Below are positions 1-10,500 of a stretch of DNA of 64,000 bases, in pieces. The DNA lies in the NCBI GenBank assembly GCA_905221605.1, contig CAJNDS010002596.1, positions 226,001 to 290,000 of the forward strand, in the 5' to 3' direction. A program made the translations under genes and the position numbers. The notes beneath the pieces are model-generated. The model made no database searches and was not told the DNA's origin. It saw nothing but the letters and a program-made list of their open reading frames with translations. This DNA is from Symbiodinium natans (lineage: Eukaryota; Sar; Dinophyceae; Suessiales; Symbiodiniaceae). Position 1 is the stretch's first letter; each line of letters opens with the position of its first letter.

Positions 1-2318
1 GGGTGGCAACTTGAGAGGGCAACATCCGCGAGTCCGCGGAAAACAGCCTCTGACAGCCGGAACATGTACCAAAAGTTCCGAAACGGTCTCCGATTCTCCC
101 CATTCCAAATCAGGCCGACATGCAAGCATGGAAAGACTCCACACTCCGAGCTCAAGCCTTTAACCCCTAAGCACTAACCCGAAACCCTAAACCCAAACCT
201 TAAACCCTAAACCCAAACAACCCTCACACTCTCCCCGAAACCCCCTAGCCCAAAAACGCCCAAAGCGAGTCTAGCTCGAAATGCAGATATAACCATATAA
301 CCGTATTAGATACCCTGCGTGAAAGGCCACTTAAAGTATCCTAAACCCTAAACCCCACTTACAAGCATCCACGAACCTTCCAAGCGGGGGTCCTCTTGCG
401 GAAGCCCGGCCGGATTGATGAGGAACTGCTCGGAGCCCTTGTCATATCTAAGGGTAGCTGCATGGGCCCTTAATATGGTGCCTTACCCTCTGTAAAGGCT
501 CTGAAGTATGGGCCCTTGGGTTGTGCAGGGTATACAAGGAGTACATGTAAGGGGCCCCCTCTTACTTTTAAGGGCGCATACTCAGGGACCATGCAACTAC
601 CCTGAGTTCATAGCTGCGACTGAACTGTTTGGAATTCAAGGTCTGTGCTTTCTGGTTGAAGGTTTAGGGTTTAGGGGCCAGAGGGTTTATAGGGCTTGGG
701 GGCTATCGGGTTTTGGGCGTAAGGTGAGATCTTTGAATTGGAGCCATAGGGTTTTGGGGTCTTAGGTTCTTAAAGCTTAGGGCTTAAGCGGGGGCTAGTA
801 GGGTATCCATACCACTGCAGACCAGTCGTAGTTATGCAGATGGCCTGTACTCTGCATGATGCCTGTCTATGATGCCGGCCCTTCACCATGCTTGGGGAAC
901 TGCAAAGACGGGACGAGAAGATGAGGAACCAATCACATGCACTAGCCTGCCCAAGAATCGCATAATGAGCACGTTTGCCGCAAATTGGGAGCGAGTCTCT
1001 CAGGCGAAGTCCACTGCATATGGGGCTTTGGTCTAGAATACGCTCCCCTTCACGGGGGGGGGGGGGGGGGGGTCCTCTCAAGAGGTGTTGAGCCCGATTT
1101 CAACAAGCCCCTTATACTGTGATCCTCCAACTACCCACAAAATCATGCCAGAGGAAGCCTTGCATTGCTGCAGTGAAGCCCTTCCGCTGTCAGTTTTCCG
1201 TGGGCAAGTTTTGGGGCACAGTTTTCTTTTGTGTTCCTGATTTTTCTGGCGTTTGAACTACAGTTCTTATAGAGAAGACAAGCCCATAACTCAGATTCAC
1301 TCCCAGCCGCCCAGCCCTGAACCCACCCCATGTACTGGAAGGCTGACTGCAGGCTAGCCGCCTGAAATCCAATGCGGGAGGAGTCGAAACAGCTGCCTGC
1401 TACAGAAAATACCCGGAGTGCTCCTAAGGAACTTTAGGTTTAGGGTTTAGAACTAGCCTACCATGTCAAGGGAACTGTCGTATTTACCAGATATACCCCT
1501 ACTAAGGTACAGTACCTTGACTTCAGTTCCTGAACAACAAACCGGAGATGTAGGGCAGGCTTTTAGCGTTTATGCGGGCTTTTGATCTTTTAAGGGATCA
1601 GCGTTACTTTGGGCTCAGGATCGAGGATGCAGGAGGTTGATCTGGGTTTAGGGTGATTGAAGCTTAAGCCATACAATACCCCTTAGCGTGTAGGGTTTTG
1701 GGAACCCTAAACCCTAAACTCTAAACCCTATTTGGGGCTTGGAGAATTTATAGCTTGCGTGCTCGGCACCTAAGTCTTAACGTTGCAGCCCTGGTGGGTT
1801 TTAGGGTTTAGGGTTTAGGGTGTTTAGGGTATTTAGGGTTTAGGGGTTTGGGCTGCAGGTTTCCCCAAGACCTAAACCCTGAACCTTTAACCCTCTGCCC
1901 GAAACGCTAAAATTGAAACCAGAAATTCCACCCCTTAAGCCCCTATGCCTTCAACCCCAAAAAGTCTCAGCGATTCCAAAACCCCGGGGTTTAGGGTCTC
2001 GGGCTTCGGGCTTAAGGGTCCCGAAAAGGTCTTAGGGTTTAGGGACCAAACCCGCCCTCTGCGATGGTTTCTTCAATTGCTTGGTTCTCTGTGGAACGCT
2101 GACACTTCGTCTGGCAAGTCCTCGAGACCCAAGCGTAGGGCAAATGTGGCAGCGGATTGCGGCATTGACGACGGTGCTTCCCCTTCATTCTGGTGGCGAC
2201 GACGTCGGAGCTAATAACCGAGACCTCATAAGCAAATGCCCGTAACCAGAACGCCAGGTCACTAAACCCTAAACCCTGAGCCCTAAACCCTAAACCCTAA
2301 ACGATGCGTTTTGGAGAC
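1..2318. other. Telomere-like repeat landscape, no supported gene
   Basis: Scattered CCCTAAA and TTTAGGG units (e.g. 1700-1730, 1797-1850, 2262-2302), an 18-base G run ending near 1072 and otherwise unique sequence. Interval 2060-2213 on the plus strand is open and basic (KSSRPKRRANVAADC...) but has no splice or start evidence. Confidence 0.6.
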
Positions 2319-2551
2319 CCTGCATCATGCAAGTCGCGGTCCAGAGGCGCCGCTCGCTGAAGTTCCGTGCCTCCGAGTCTTTTCGTGCCTTCGAGACCTC
2401 CAGCACGTCGCCAAACCGAGTGACCGACCTCGCATGGAAGTAATCTCTTCGCCTTGAACTTTCGGACTTTGTTTAGCGAAGCTTGCAGCACCAACTCCGC
2501 CTGCGCCAAGACGGAGGTCAAGAGGCAGATGAGCTTGCCAAGCTGAGCCAT
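2319..2551 (-). CDS. Candidate first exon with signal peptide
   Basis: ATG at 2551 begins MAQLGKLICLLTSVLAQAEL, a hydrophobic signal-peptide-like start, followed by a basic stretch and ~50 further residues up to a possible donor GCAGG|GTCTCC. The start region is duplicated at 2689-2716 on the other side of an inverted-repeat element. Product unknown. Confidence 0.4.
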
Positions 2552-2555
2552 GCAT
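2528..2555. repeat. 28-bp direct repeat, left copy
   Basis: Matches 2689-2716 at 26 of 28 positions (GATGAGCYTGCCARGCTGAG...). The two copies flank a family F element. Confidence 0.75.
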
Positions 2556-2566
2556 TGCTTACTATT

Positions 2567-2680
2567 GGCTAGTAGGGAATAAGGGAATAAGGTACCCTAC
2601 ATCACCCTATATATATAATATATATATATACCCTTTAAGGGATTATATAGGGTCCCTCATTCCCTCCTTCCCTACTAACC
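2567..2680. mobile_element. Inverted-repeat element, family F copy
   Basis: Ends GGCTAGTAGGGAATAAGG and, reversed, GGTTAGTAGGGAAGGAGG; the centre is a TATA microsatellite followed by CCCTTTAAGGG. Similar copies at 27061-27234 and 35931-36046. Confidence 0.65.
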
Positions 2681-2688
2681 AACCGTAA

Positions 2689-2716
2689 GATGAGCCTGCC
2701 AGGCTGAGCCATGCAT
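2689..2716. repeat. 28-bp direct repeat, right copy
   Basis: Second copy of the 28-bp repeat at 2528-2555, with two substitutions. Confidence 0.75.
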
Positions 2717-3283
2717 GGTGGCCAGGACGATACGAGACCCCAAGAGCAGCTGTTTTAAAGGGGCTTAGAAGGGAGCCAAAACCCGAAAACAAAAAAAGGA
2801 ATAAGGGCCTAGGAACCTTAAACCCGATAGCAAAAAATGTATAAGGGCCTAGAAACCTAAACCCGAAAGCAAAAAAGGAATAAGGGCCTACTCTGGGTCC
2901 TAGGATACAACTGGACCATGAAGCTGCCAAAGGCTTTTCGACCGCAAAAAAAACAAACTCCTGAGCCCTAAGCCCTTTCTACTGGCTGCTTCAGCTCCCA
3001 AAGCCCCAGATCCCAACCTGACAGCCCTAAACCCTAAACCCTAAACCCTAAACCTTAAACCCTAAACCCTAAACCTGAACCTTAAACCCCCTAAATCCCT
3101 TGAAGCCCTTGAACCCAGAACCTGGCCTGATCCTGCTTCTCTCACCAGGACAAAATCCCACACCGACAGCCCCACACCCCGAAGGGCCAGGGAGCAGTTC
3201 TTGTAGACCACCTTGGCAGGCGTGGGCGCAGGTTTTGCTTAGAGTTTAGGGTTTAGGGTTGAGGGTTTAGGGTCCTGAACGGC

Positions 3284-3352
3284 CCTAAACCCTAAACCCT
3301 AAACCCTAAACCCTAAACCCTAAACCCTAAACCCTAAACCCTAAACCCTAAA
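3284..3352 (-). repeat. (CCCTAAA)n array
   Basis: About ten perfect heptamers on the plus strand. Interval 2717-4424 around it also holds (TTTGGGG)n and unique sequence; the GC-rich island 3354-3490 is open in several frames on both strands and was not called. Confidence 0.9.
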
Positions 3353-3565
3353 CTGGGCACTGGGAACTCCTTTGCCTCTGACAGCAGCCCTTCCCTTGGC
3401 CGCCCGGCGCAGAAGGCGGCGTTGTCGACTGCTGGCCCGCGGACGGTCAAAGTGCCGACCTCGGCCATCCGCAGGAAGCTCTGGTGCTGTGAGGTTTAGG
3501 GTTTAGGGTTTAGGGTTTAGGGTTTCGGGTTTAGGGTTTAGGGTTGTGGATTGTGGGGTTTAGGG

Positions 3566-3665
3566 TTTAGGGTTTGGGGTTTGGGGTTTGGGGTTTGGGG
3601 TTTGGGGTTTGGGGTTTGGGGTTTGGGGTTTGGGGTTTGGGGTTTGGGGTTTGGGGTTTGGGGTT
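3566..3665 (+). repeat. (TTTGGGG)n variant array
   Basis: About fourteen copies of the heptamer TTTGGGG, a one-base variant of TTTAGGG, homogenised as a block. Confidence 0.9.
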
Positions 3666-4256
3666 CAGCATACAGGATGTAGGCAAGCCACGCGCCCCGA
3701 TGTTGCTTTGACAAGGGGGTTTGTATGGCGGTTCTACTAAGTAATGGATATGAGGATTCGGTGATTGTGATATGGTTCCAGCGTTTTCCCAAGGATGCTT
3801 TCCCTAAACGTTAAGCTCTGAACCCTAAACTCCAACCCCAAACCCCTGGCAGGGCTTCTAGACCTTAATTCCTTTGAAGGCAGAGCATCTCGTTTCAAAA
3901 GCCTCTGTGTGTTTGGGTTTCGGGGTTTGGGGGATTAGGGCTCAGGGTTTCGGGCTTAGGGCTGGGGATTTGGGTTCGGGCTGAATTTAGGGCTTTTTGA
4001 AAACTTAGCCGCCCGGTCTTCAAATTCTGGGTCGCCACACAGCCAAAGGCTTACTTGTACGCACTAAACTAGCTAAGAATGAATGGCTAGAGGGGCTCTA
4101 GGTGTTTTCGTGTTTTCCAGGACAAACAAGCAAATGAGAGCACTACTGGGCATTCAAGAAAACACTCCGTTTTCCCGACTTCAAATGAGCTTCTAGAGCC
4201 CTCAAAGTGGGTACTTTGGGTACTTTGTCTCTGTCTACTTGGAGTTGAATGGAGTG

Positions 4257-4402
4257 CCCTAAACCCTAAACCCTAAACCCTAAACCCTAAACCCTAAACC
4301 CTAAACCCTAAACCCTAAACCCTAAACCCTCAACCCTAAACCCTAAACCCTAAACCCTGAACCCTAAACCCTAAACCCTAAACCCTAAACCCTAAACCCC
4401 AA
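4257..4402 (-). repeat. (CCCTAAA)n array upstream of an exon-like island
   Basis: About twenty heptamers with few variants (CCCTCAA, CCCTGAA), directly before the island 4425-4497. Confidence 0.9.
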
Positions 4403-4424
4403 CCTCCACACACCCCCGTGCTAG

Positions 4425-4497
4425 GCCTCCCTGCCAAGCTGAAGAAGTCCCGATCCAGGGCACAGACGCCACTGGCGCGCAGGTCTCTTGTTCAAAG
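4425..4497 (+). CDS. Candidate exon between opposed telomere-like arrays
   Basis: Acceptor GTGCTAG|GCC, donor TTCAAAG|GTTTAGGG. Two of three frames are open (PPCQAEEVPIQGTDATGAQV or LPAKLKKSRSRAQTPLARRS), so the frame is undecided. CCCTAAA array before, TTTAGGG array after. Confidence 0.4.
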
Positions 4498-4960
4498 GTT
4501 TAGGGTTTAGGGTTTAGGGTTTGGGGTTTAGGGTTTAGGGTTTAGGGTTTGGGGTTTAGGGTCTGGGGTTTAGGGTTTAGGGTTTAGGGTTTAGGGTTTA
4601 GGGTTTACGCTTTACGGTTTAGGGTTCAGGGGCTGGGTCTTCCTGCCCTGTAACAGTCATACATTAAAGAAGGGTATCTTAAGGGCAAAGATGACAGTTC
4701 AAAGGTTTAGGGTTTAGAACTCAGGGCTTAGGCTGGGTCTTAACCGTCATATTGTGTTTAAGGGTAAGGTATGATTACAGTTCTAGTGTTCAGTCATGAG
4801 GTCCTGTTATTGGGTGGTTGGGAAGGATCCAAGGTCTATGGCACCCCCTCAAGCAGAGGGTAAGGGTACCCAAGAAGAGGCCCTAAACCCTAAACCCTAA
4901 ACCCTAAACCCTAATTTGAGGATTTTGGGATCAGGCTCTGCCATGTTTCATCTTGCTTAC

Positions 4961-5005
4961 TCGCTTCGGGGGCCTCCGCCTTGCGCTGCTTCCCCGGCTT
5001 CAGGG
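4961..5005 (-). CDS. Candidate exon
   Basis: Acceptor CCCAAG|CC, strong donor GCGA|GTAAGC; encodes LKPGKQRKAEAPEA. Basic, Ala/Lys-rich. Product unknown. Confidence 0.35.
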
Positions 5006-5290
5006 CTTGGGGGAGGGCTCCACAAAACCCTAAACCCTAAACCCCAAAAAATAGCACTAAAAAAACCCTAAAACACCCTAAACCCTACACCCTAAACCCT
5101 AAACCACAAAAAAACACACTTGCAAACCCTAAAAACCCTAAAGCCTGAACCCTATACACCCTAAACCCTTCGCGGAGTCCCGAAGCCCCCCACCCATGTG
5201 CGATGGAGCCCCTAAACAAACCCAAAACCCTAAACCCTAAACCCCAAACCCTAAACCCGAAACTCTAAACCCCAAACCCGAAGTCTCCAG

Positions 5291-5361
5291 GGAGCCTTCC
5301 GCTGTCGCTGCCGGCGCAGAAGCACAGCGTGTAGCTGCCCTGAAGCTCTGGCTCCTGGGAG
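5291..5361 (+). CDS. Candidate exon between opposed telomere-like arrays
   Basis: Acceptor GTCTCCAG|GGAG, donor CTGGGAG|GTTTAGGG; best frame EPSAVAAGAEAQRVAALKLW then LLG. Product unknown. The following 5362-5694 is TTTAGGG-type repeat and variants with no gene. Confidence 0.4.
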
Positions 5362-5694
5362 GTTTAGGGTTTAGGGTTTAGGGTTTGGGGTTTAGGGTTT
5401 AGGGTTTACGGTTTAGGGGGTTTGGGGGGGGTAGGAGTTTAGGGTTGAGGGGCTTCGGGCTTTTAGGTGCCTTGGAGGTTTGGGGGGTTTCAGGGGCTGA
5501 GGGTTTACGAGTTTGGGGTTTAGGGGTCTCGGGTTTAGGGTTTAAAGGGTTTAGGGTTTAGGGATTTAGGGATGAGGTTGAAGGTTGAGGGTTGAAAGGC
5601 TAGGTGCATGTATCGGTCTGGGCCCGCCCCAGATTCGTCATTTAGGGGGGCTGAAGATTCAACTTTAGTATTATAAACCCTAAACCCTAAACCC

Positions 5695-5699
5695 TGAAC
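5695..5699. repeat. Target-site duplication, left copy (TGAAC)
   Basis: TGAAC abuts the left LTR and recurs at 16466-16470. The flanks read CCCTGAAC and TGAACCCC, so the element landed inside degenerate CCCTAAA/CCCTGAA telomere-like sequence. Confidence 0.9.
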
Positions 5700-5842
5700 T
5701 GAAGTTTACAGGTCAGCACATGAGGGAATATGTAAACCGTTAAGTACGCCTCTTTTTATCGGCAACTTGAGCCACAGTCAGAGGTGAAGTGATGGTATGC
5801 ACAGCTCGCAAAAGGAGTGTAATTCCTCCATGAAAAACTACA
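5700..5842 (-). repeat. 3' LTR
   Basis: 143-bp copy identical to 16323-16465 by direct reading; the downstream LTR of the minus-strand element. It starts right after TGAAC (5695-5699), which is repeated after the other LTR at 16466-16470. Confidence 0.95.
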
Positions 5843-5852
5843 CCCCCCTCAC
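5843..5852 (-). other. Polypurine tract
   Basis: Minus-strand sequence just upstream of the 3' LTR reads GTGAGGGGGG, a purine-rich run in the expected position for plus-strand DNA priming. Confidence 0.7.
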
Positions 5853-5892
5853 CGTGCTTGGCACAAGCTAAGGTGGACAGAGGATTACGACA

Positions 5893-5906
5893 CACCCTTT
5901 CGGGTG
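5893..5906 (-). other. GNRA mini-hairpin 1
   Basis: Sense (minus) RNA: CACCC-GAAA-GGGTG, a 5-bp stem with a GAAA tetraloop, in the non-coding 3' tail of the retrotransposon. Confidence 0.7.
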
Positions 5907-5989
5907 GCCCAGGTTGTCCCACCCGCTATGACCGAAACAAAGGTGAAGGGAAAGCAAAACTTGAGCTATTGTGCATACAAAATGGGCAT

Positions 5990-7050
5990 TCAGCGGCTCC
6001 ACCACTGCGATCCGCGCTGACTGCTCCAGCGGGACGAGCCCCAACCCTGACTAGCTGGCTCACGCCACTCACGCCACTCGCGCCATTCACGATCTGACCA
6101 CCACTGTTCTTGCCCTTGGTGCCAGGGTGCTTCACGAACAGCTGTGTCCCTTGATGAGGCGCTCTGCGTCGATGGACGGGTAGTAGTGGCAGCCTCCGTT
6201 CGCTGCTGTGCCGTCTCTCGATTCTTGGCGGCGTGGTAGGCGGTGATTCTTTCCTGCTCCTCGGCAGAGTGGATGCATTCGGCTGCCAGCATTTGCAGCT
6301 CGGCAATCATGCCTTCCGGCGTTTCATGCTTGATTTCCACAATGCCATTGAAGCTGTAGATTGTGCGAGCACCGGACAAGCGGGTGGCGATATCGGCATA
6401 GAAGCTGAAGCCGATGAAGGCGCCGCCGTAGGCCATCCCGATGGGGTTCTCGGAGAACTGGTCAATCAGTCCAGCCGATTTTAGGCCATCCATTGGCGCA
6501 TCGCCATAGTAAACCAACTTGCCCGGCATTCCCTTTCGGGAAGCTCCGCTGAGGTAGTTCGACCCCGCCTGCAGAAGCCGCTGCTCTTCCGTGCGGCCTG
6601 GGTCCGGGAGCACGGCCTTCACCAGGAGGTCCATTCGGCACGCATCCTGAACCGTGATTCCGTTCCTCATCATCTGCAGGAAGAAGGTGGCATCACGTTC
6701 CAACCGGTCAGCAATGGAGTCGAACTTGAGCTTCCTCGCTCGTTGGAACTTGTCTTTGGCATCGCGTATGATCAGCGCATCCAGGGAGACTGAGCCCCGC
6801 TGTTTGCTAAACCTTTCTGCGATGCCACGGAGGTGTCCCAGGAGATCCTCATTCCGAGCATTGTACGTCAGCTTGAGGAGTGTGGTGCGGCGGTTTTGCT
6901 GGAACGAGGTATACTGGCGGCTTGCCTTGTTGGACTCCGGAAACTGGTTCTCACCGCATGTCATGCAAAAGCGCTGCCCAAGCAGGACGATGCGTTGCAT
7001 CTGCATACCGTGACGCTTCCTTTTCCAGGTCGCCAAGGAGCGCCGTGGTG
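5990..7050 (-). CDS. C-terminal polyprotein domain of unknown function
   Basis: Minus-strand frame that takes over from the SGNH-like frame near a GGAAAAGG run (~7020) and ends in TAA/TAG-type stop at 5990, about 150 bases before the 3' LTR. It contains CMTCGENQF (a CxxC), a helical charged region and an aromatic/Gly stretch (AYGGAFIGFSFYADIATR). The tail is Gln/Arg/Trp-rich with the triplet repeat REWREWREWRE, resembling a nucleic-acid-binding tail. No family recognised. The Met near 7108 is not a credible start; the codons before ~7030 are probably out of frame. Confidence 0.6.
6529..6542 (-). other. GNRA mini-hairpin 2
   Basis: Sense RNA: TTCCC-GAAA-GGGAA, preceded by GC; inside the C-terminal ORF (encodes SRKG). 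Confidence 0.7.
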
Positions 7051-7571
7051 TAGATGTAGTCTTGGATCTGCTTGCGGTTTTCGGGGGTATCCCAAAGATG
7101 AAAATCATCGTAATAGGACAGCTTCATTGCCTGGGATGTGGCGTTTTGAACTTGCAATCCGCGACTTGTGAATTCATTAAACATCTTGGAGATGAATTCG
7201 TTGTACGCGGGATGCAAGTTGTAAGTCTCGTGGTCAACGTTGCCGACGATGCGGACAAACCCGATATGCGGCTCACCCGCTAGGGTGGCTAGTGCGTCGG
7301 CGCAGCGCCTCACCTTCCTCGCAACATCTTCTGCCGAGGTCTGGGAGGTTGAATATGCCGCGCCAGGAGCGAGCCGCGTGGGGATGCATCCTCGTCGTCC
7401 AGCAACTTCATTTCCTGACCACCAAACGATCACATCGATCTCGCACTCCGACCCATACTTGGCACGGATTGCCTGGATCTCCTCCTGCACCTGCCAAGTG
7501 AGCCACGAAAGCGTTTTACCCCAACACATGTGGAGTTTATCGCTCGTGTACCTGAGGGTCAGTGCTGCCAT
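6951..7571 (-). CDS. SGNH/GDSL-hydrolase-like domain, continued in a shifted frame
   Basis: 206 codons listed from an internal Met; the frame is open and protein-like from about 7636. With the end of the upstream ORF it forms an SGNH fold pattern: block I LLVVTDSV (TDS for GDS) in the Pol frame near 7642; a block II-like DKLHMCWGKTLSWL; block III IDVIVWWSGNE (G-x-N region, about 7418); and block V YYDDFHLWD (DxxH, about 7100). The break lies at an AAAA run near 7625. SGNH hydrolases are esterases or lipases; an esterase domain is known in some LINE ORF1 proteins but is unexpected in Copia. Confidence 0.75.
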   Translation of the reverse strand: MAALTLRYTSDKLHMCWGKTLSWLTWQVQEEIQAIRAKYGSECEIDVIVWWSGNEVAGRRGCIPTRLAPGAAYSTSQTSAEDVARKVRRCADALATLAGEPHIGFVRIVGNVDHETYNLHPAYNEFISKMFNEFTSRGLQVQNATSQAMKLSYYDDFHLWDTPENRKQIQDYIYTTALLGDLEKEASRYADATHRPAWAALLHDMR

Positions 7572-10500
7572 GAAGATCTCCTCTTCGGGAATGGAGAATT
7601 TCCACTTCCCCTTGGTGTTTTGTCGTCCAAGGATGTGACTGAGTCCGTCACCACTAGCAGAAAGCGACTTCGGCGCAACCTTTCGGTTGGCTGGAGCTTG
7701 CTGAGACCCTCATTCGAGATGCGAGCCAGCTTGAGCAGATTCGGCGTTGGAATCTCGGGGTCATTGAGGCTGAGGCTGGCGATGGTCTGTGGGGGGAAGA
7801 CCTCATAGGACTTGAGGAGCGCGTCGTACTCCTTCCCCGCCTGGAGCTGCAAGTACTCCACGCTCAGCCCGGCGTTGACGAGCATGTTGAGATGTCCTTG
7901 CAGTGCCAAAGGTCGGCCCTCCATGCCAGTATCGCAGGAGTAGCCCGCACCATGGGCGACCAATCGCGACATGGTTCCTAATGCCTCGATGCTGCTGACC
8001 ACTTGGAGAGAGCCAGCTAGCACAGAGAGAGTCGGTACAGCAGGCTCAACCGAAGCACTTGTGCACGTGGTGTATGTTTGTGCGTTCTCGATCGATGCGC
8101 GCAAAAACGACTCGACCGTTTCGGGAGTGGTTTTGGGACTATTTTTACCCCCCTCATCGTGAGGGGATGCACATAAACAAACGCACGCATGTTTCAACTG
8201 AGCCCGGGGCGTCCTAAAATCAGTGCCTTGTAGGAGCTGCTTGTCATCGTCACCCAGCTTTGTCCACCCCCCTGATGAGTAGGCAATAAGAGAATGCCTG
8301 TTTCCTGTAAAGGGTTGGACAGCATGTCGAAGGTGAGGGTTTAGGAGCACGGGTTTTCGACAAGTTTGAAGGTTGCGGCCAAGCCAGGTCTTTCCGTCTT
8401 TGTCAGTGAAAGCGTCCATCCTTTGGTCGGGATCCTCCACCCAGAGCTCGCCCCCCTGATAGGGACCGAAGCCGAAGGACCAGTTTTGGCTGCCTCTGAG
8501 ATTAAACTTGTCGCTGTGAACGCCTGCTCTACCCATAAAATTGATGACAAACGAAGTCCAGGTGAAATGCTTTGGAGCGTGCTTGCGGATGAAACCATTT
8601 ATGTAGCGACACAGTTGGGACATTTGGCCAGTACGCTTTGTTAGGCCGAAGCACCCACCATGTGTCCACAGCCCAAACACAAAGTATTTGGGGGCCAGCT
8701 CGGTGCCGGAACGAACGACACTGCGAAGCCTGGAGCTCGACATACGAAGGTTGTCGTACATCATTTCGGCGACCTGCTCGAAATCTTCGAAATCATATCG
8801 ATCAGCTCGGCGAAGCAGTTTTGCAACATCTTCCAGTTGATCTGTGGTAATACACACCGACTTCGGAGCAGCGGGAACAGATTTCGACACGGAATTTCTT
8901 CCGGCTTGAGGGTCGACCGACTTGTAGGTGTGAGCAATGAGCTTCAACGCATGTATCCATTTTGTTCGCTCCGTAAAAGGCTTTGTGAACACGTCTGCAA
9001 CTTGCTCGCTGGTGTCAACATTGAGGAGGCGAAAATGTCCTTCTTCATATTGCTGACGGAGCCATCCGAAGCTAACCTTTTGTGTGCGGTCTGTATGTCG
9101 AAGCACACCTGCACGCCCTGATAATAGCAGAGTAATGGTCGCTTGGTTATCTTCCAAATGCCTAATCTGAAAACATTTGGGAAGCTGAACGTGCAAACCA
9201 TTGATATCTGCAATAGACACACCATCGGGTCTGGTAGTGCCATACCGAATTTCATCGAGTTCAGGGTCTATGCGTGCCACAACAGAATTGCTCGTAGACT
9301 TCATCTCAGCCCTCGGCCCAACCTTGCGGTCGGCTTTGCCGCGCCAAAGGAAGTACCAGAGGCTGAGGCTTGGAAGACCTTGGGCGCGTACACCCTGATT
9401 AGCCGACACCACTTCAGACTCGGTAGAGCTCATTGTTATGGACGTTTGTTTCTTACTGAAGGCGTTGATGGGATAGTACGTGTTCGGGCCCACCAGAAAC
9501 AAAGCACATCCAGTAGTAGATTTTGCATCATACTCACCTGCAAAGTCAGCGTCGCTAAAAAGCCAGAGTCTGCAATCATGTATCGAATCCCCAATAAACC
9601 CACTCATAGTGAGGTCGATAGAAGAATTGACGTACGATACAAGACGATGTAATGCTAGATCACAATCTGGACTCCATTTTGTGACTCGCGAGGCCAAGGA
9701 TTGGGTTGCTCGTAAAAGATCCCATCGTGCCATTCTTGCAGCAAACAGGATTTTCATGAGGACCTTACTTGCAATAGGTTGGAGCCGCCCTGTCTTCTCC
9801 GTTTCGTTGACGATAGGAGTGGCCATCCGAAGTTCATGGAATGGTGTGCTCACTGGCTTCAACGAGCTACGATCCACCTTTGCCAATTCACAGTAGCGAT
9901 CCACACAAGAATGCAAGAAATCCTTCATGTCATAGGTGATTCTTGTAACCGGTTTAGTCATAGAGCCCGGCTTGTCCTCTTGATCCCTTGAAAGAGTAAC
10001 GAACTTGTTCTGTTTGACCTCCTTCTTTGCCTCGGCCTTGTTTCGAACCGACTTACCCTTTCGGGCAGCTGCAACAGCCAGACCGAACTCTTCAGGCCCC
10101 CGGGCAGCGAGGTCGAAGTACGTCGTACCTGTCCACCACTGTTTGAAGCATTTGTCCCTAGCGATGTTCATATTGTCTTGGTGTTCTTCTGTCACCCCAT
10201 CTGCAGCCTGAAAGGTGTATCTTTGAGGTCCAATCGTAGGGAACATCTGAACATCTTCTTCAGTGGGCATATACAACCTCTTTCTGGGATAGCTATGGTG
10301 CCGAACTGCAAGCATGACTTCCGGGATTACGTCCCACCTGTCCTCAGCAATCTTAGCTGGGGCTGCAGTTTCATTTTCGGGTTCGAAGACATAGTGAAAA
10401 GGATGATGCTCTTTGGAAAGCTTGACGTTCTTTTCCTCGATGTGTTGACACCCGAAGTAACGTCCAATCACCTCAGCGGGATCCATGTCTATTACTGTTG

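Noticed and set aside
3354-3490. GC-rich island as a called exon
   Set aside because: Open in several frames on both strands with splice-like ends each way; strand and frame cannot be decided.
3538-3792. Minus-strand frame of Pro-Asn-Pro-Lys repeats
   Set aside because: Translation of the (TTTGGGG)n block.
5760-5785. TGGCTCAAG in the LTR (minus strand), matching the 3' end of the dinoflagellate spliced leader
   Set aside because: Only nine bases match, expected by chance about once in a window this size on two strands; no upstream leader sequence and no other leader copy seen.
5926-6306. Second minus-strand frame overlapping the C-terminal ORF
   Set aside because: Low-complexity Arg/Pro/Ser frame overlapping the longer, more protein-like frame ending at 5990.
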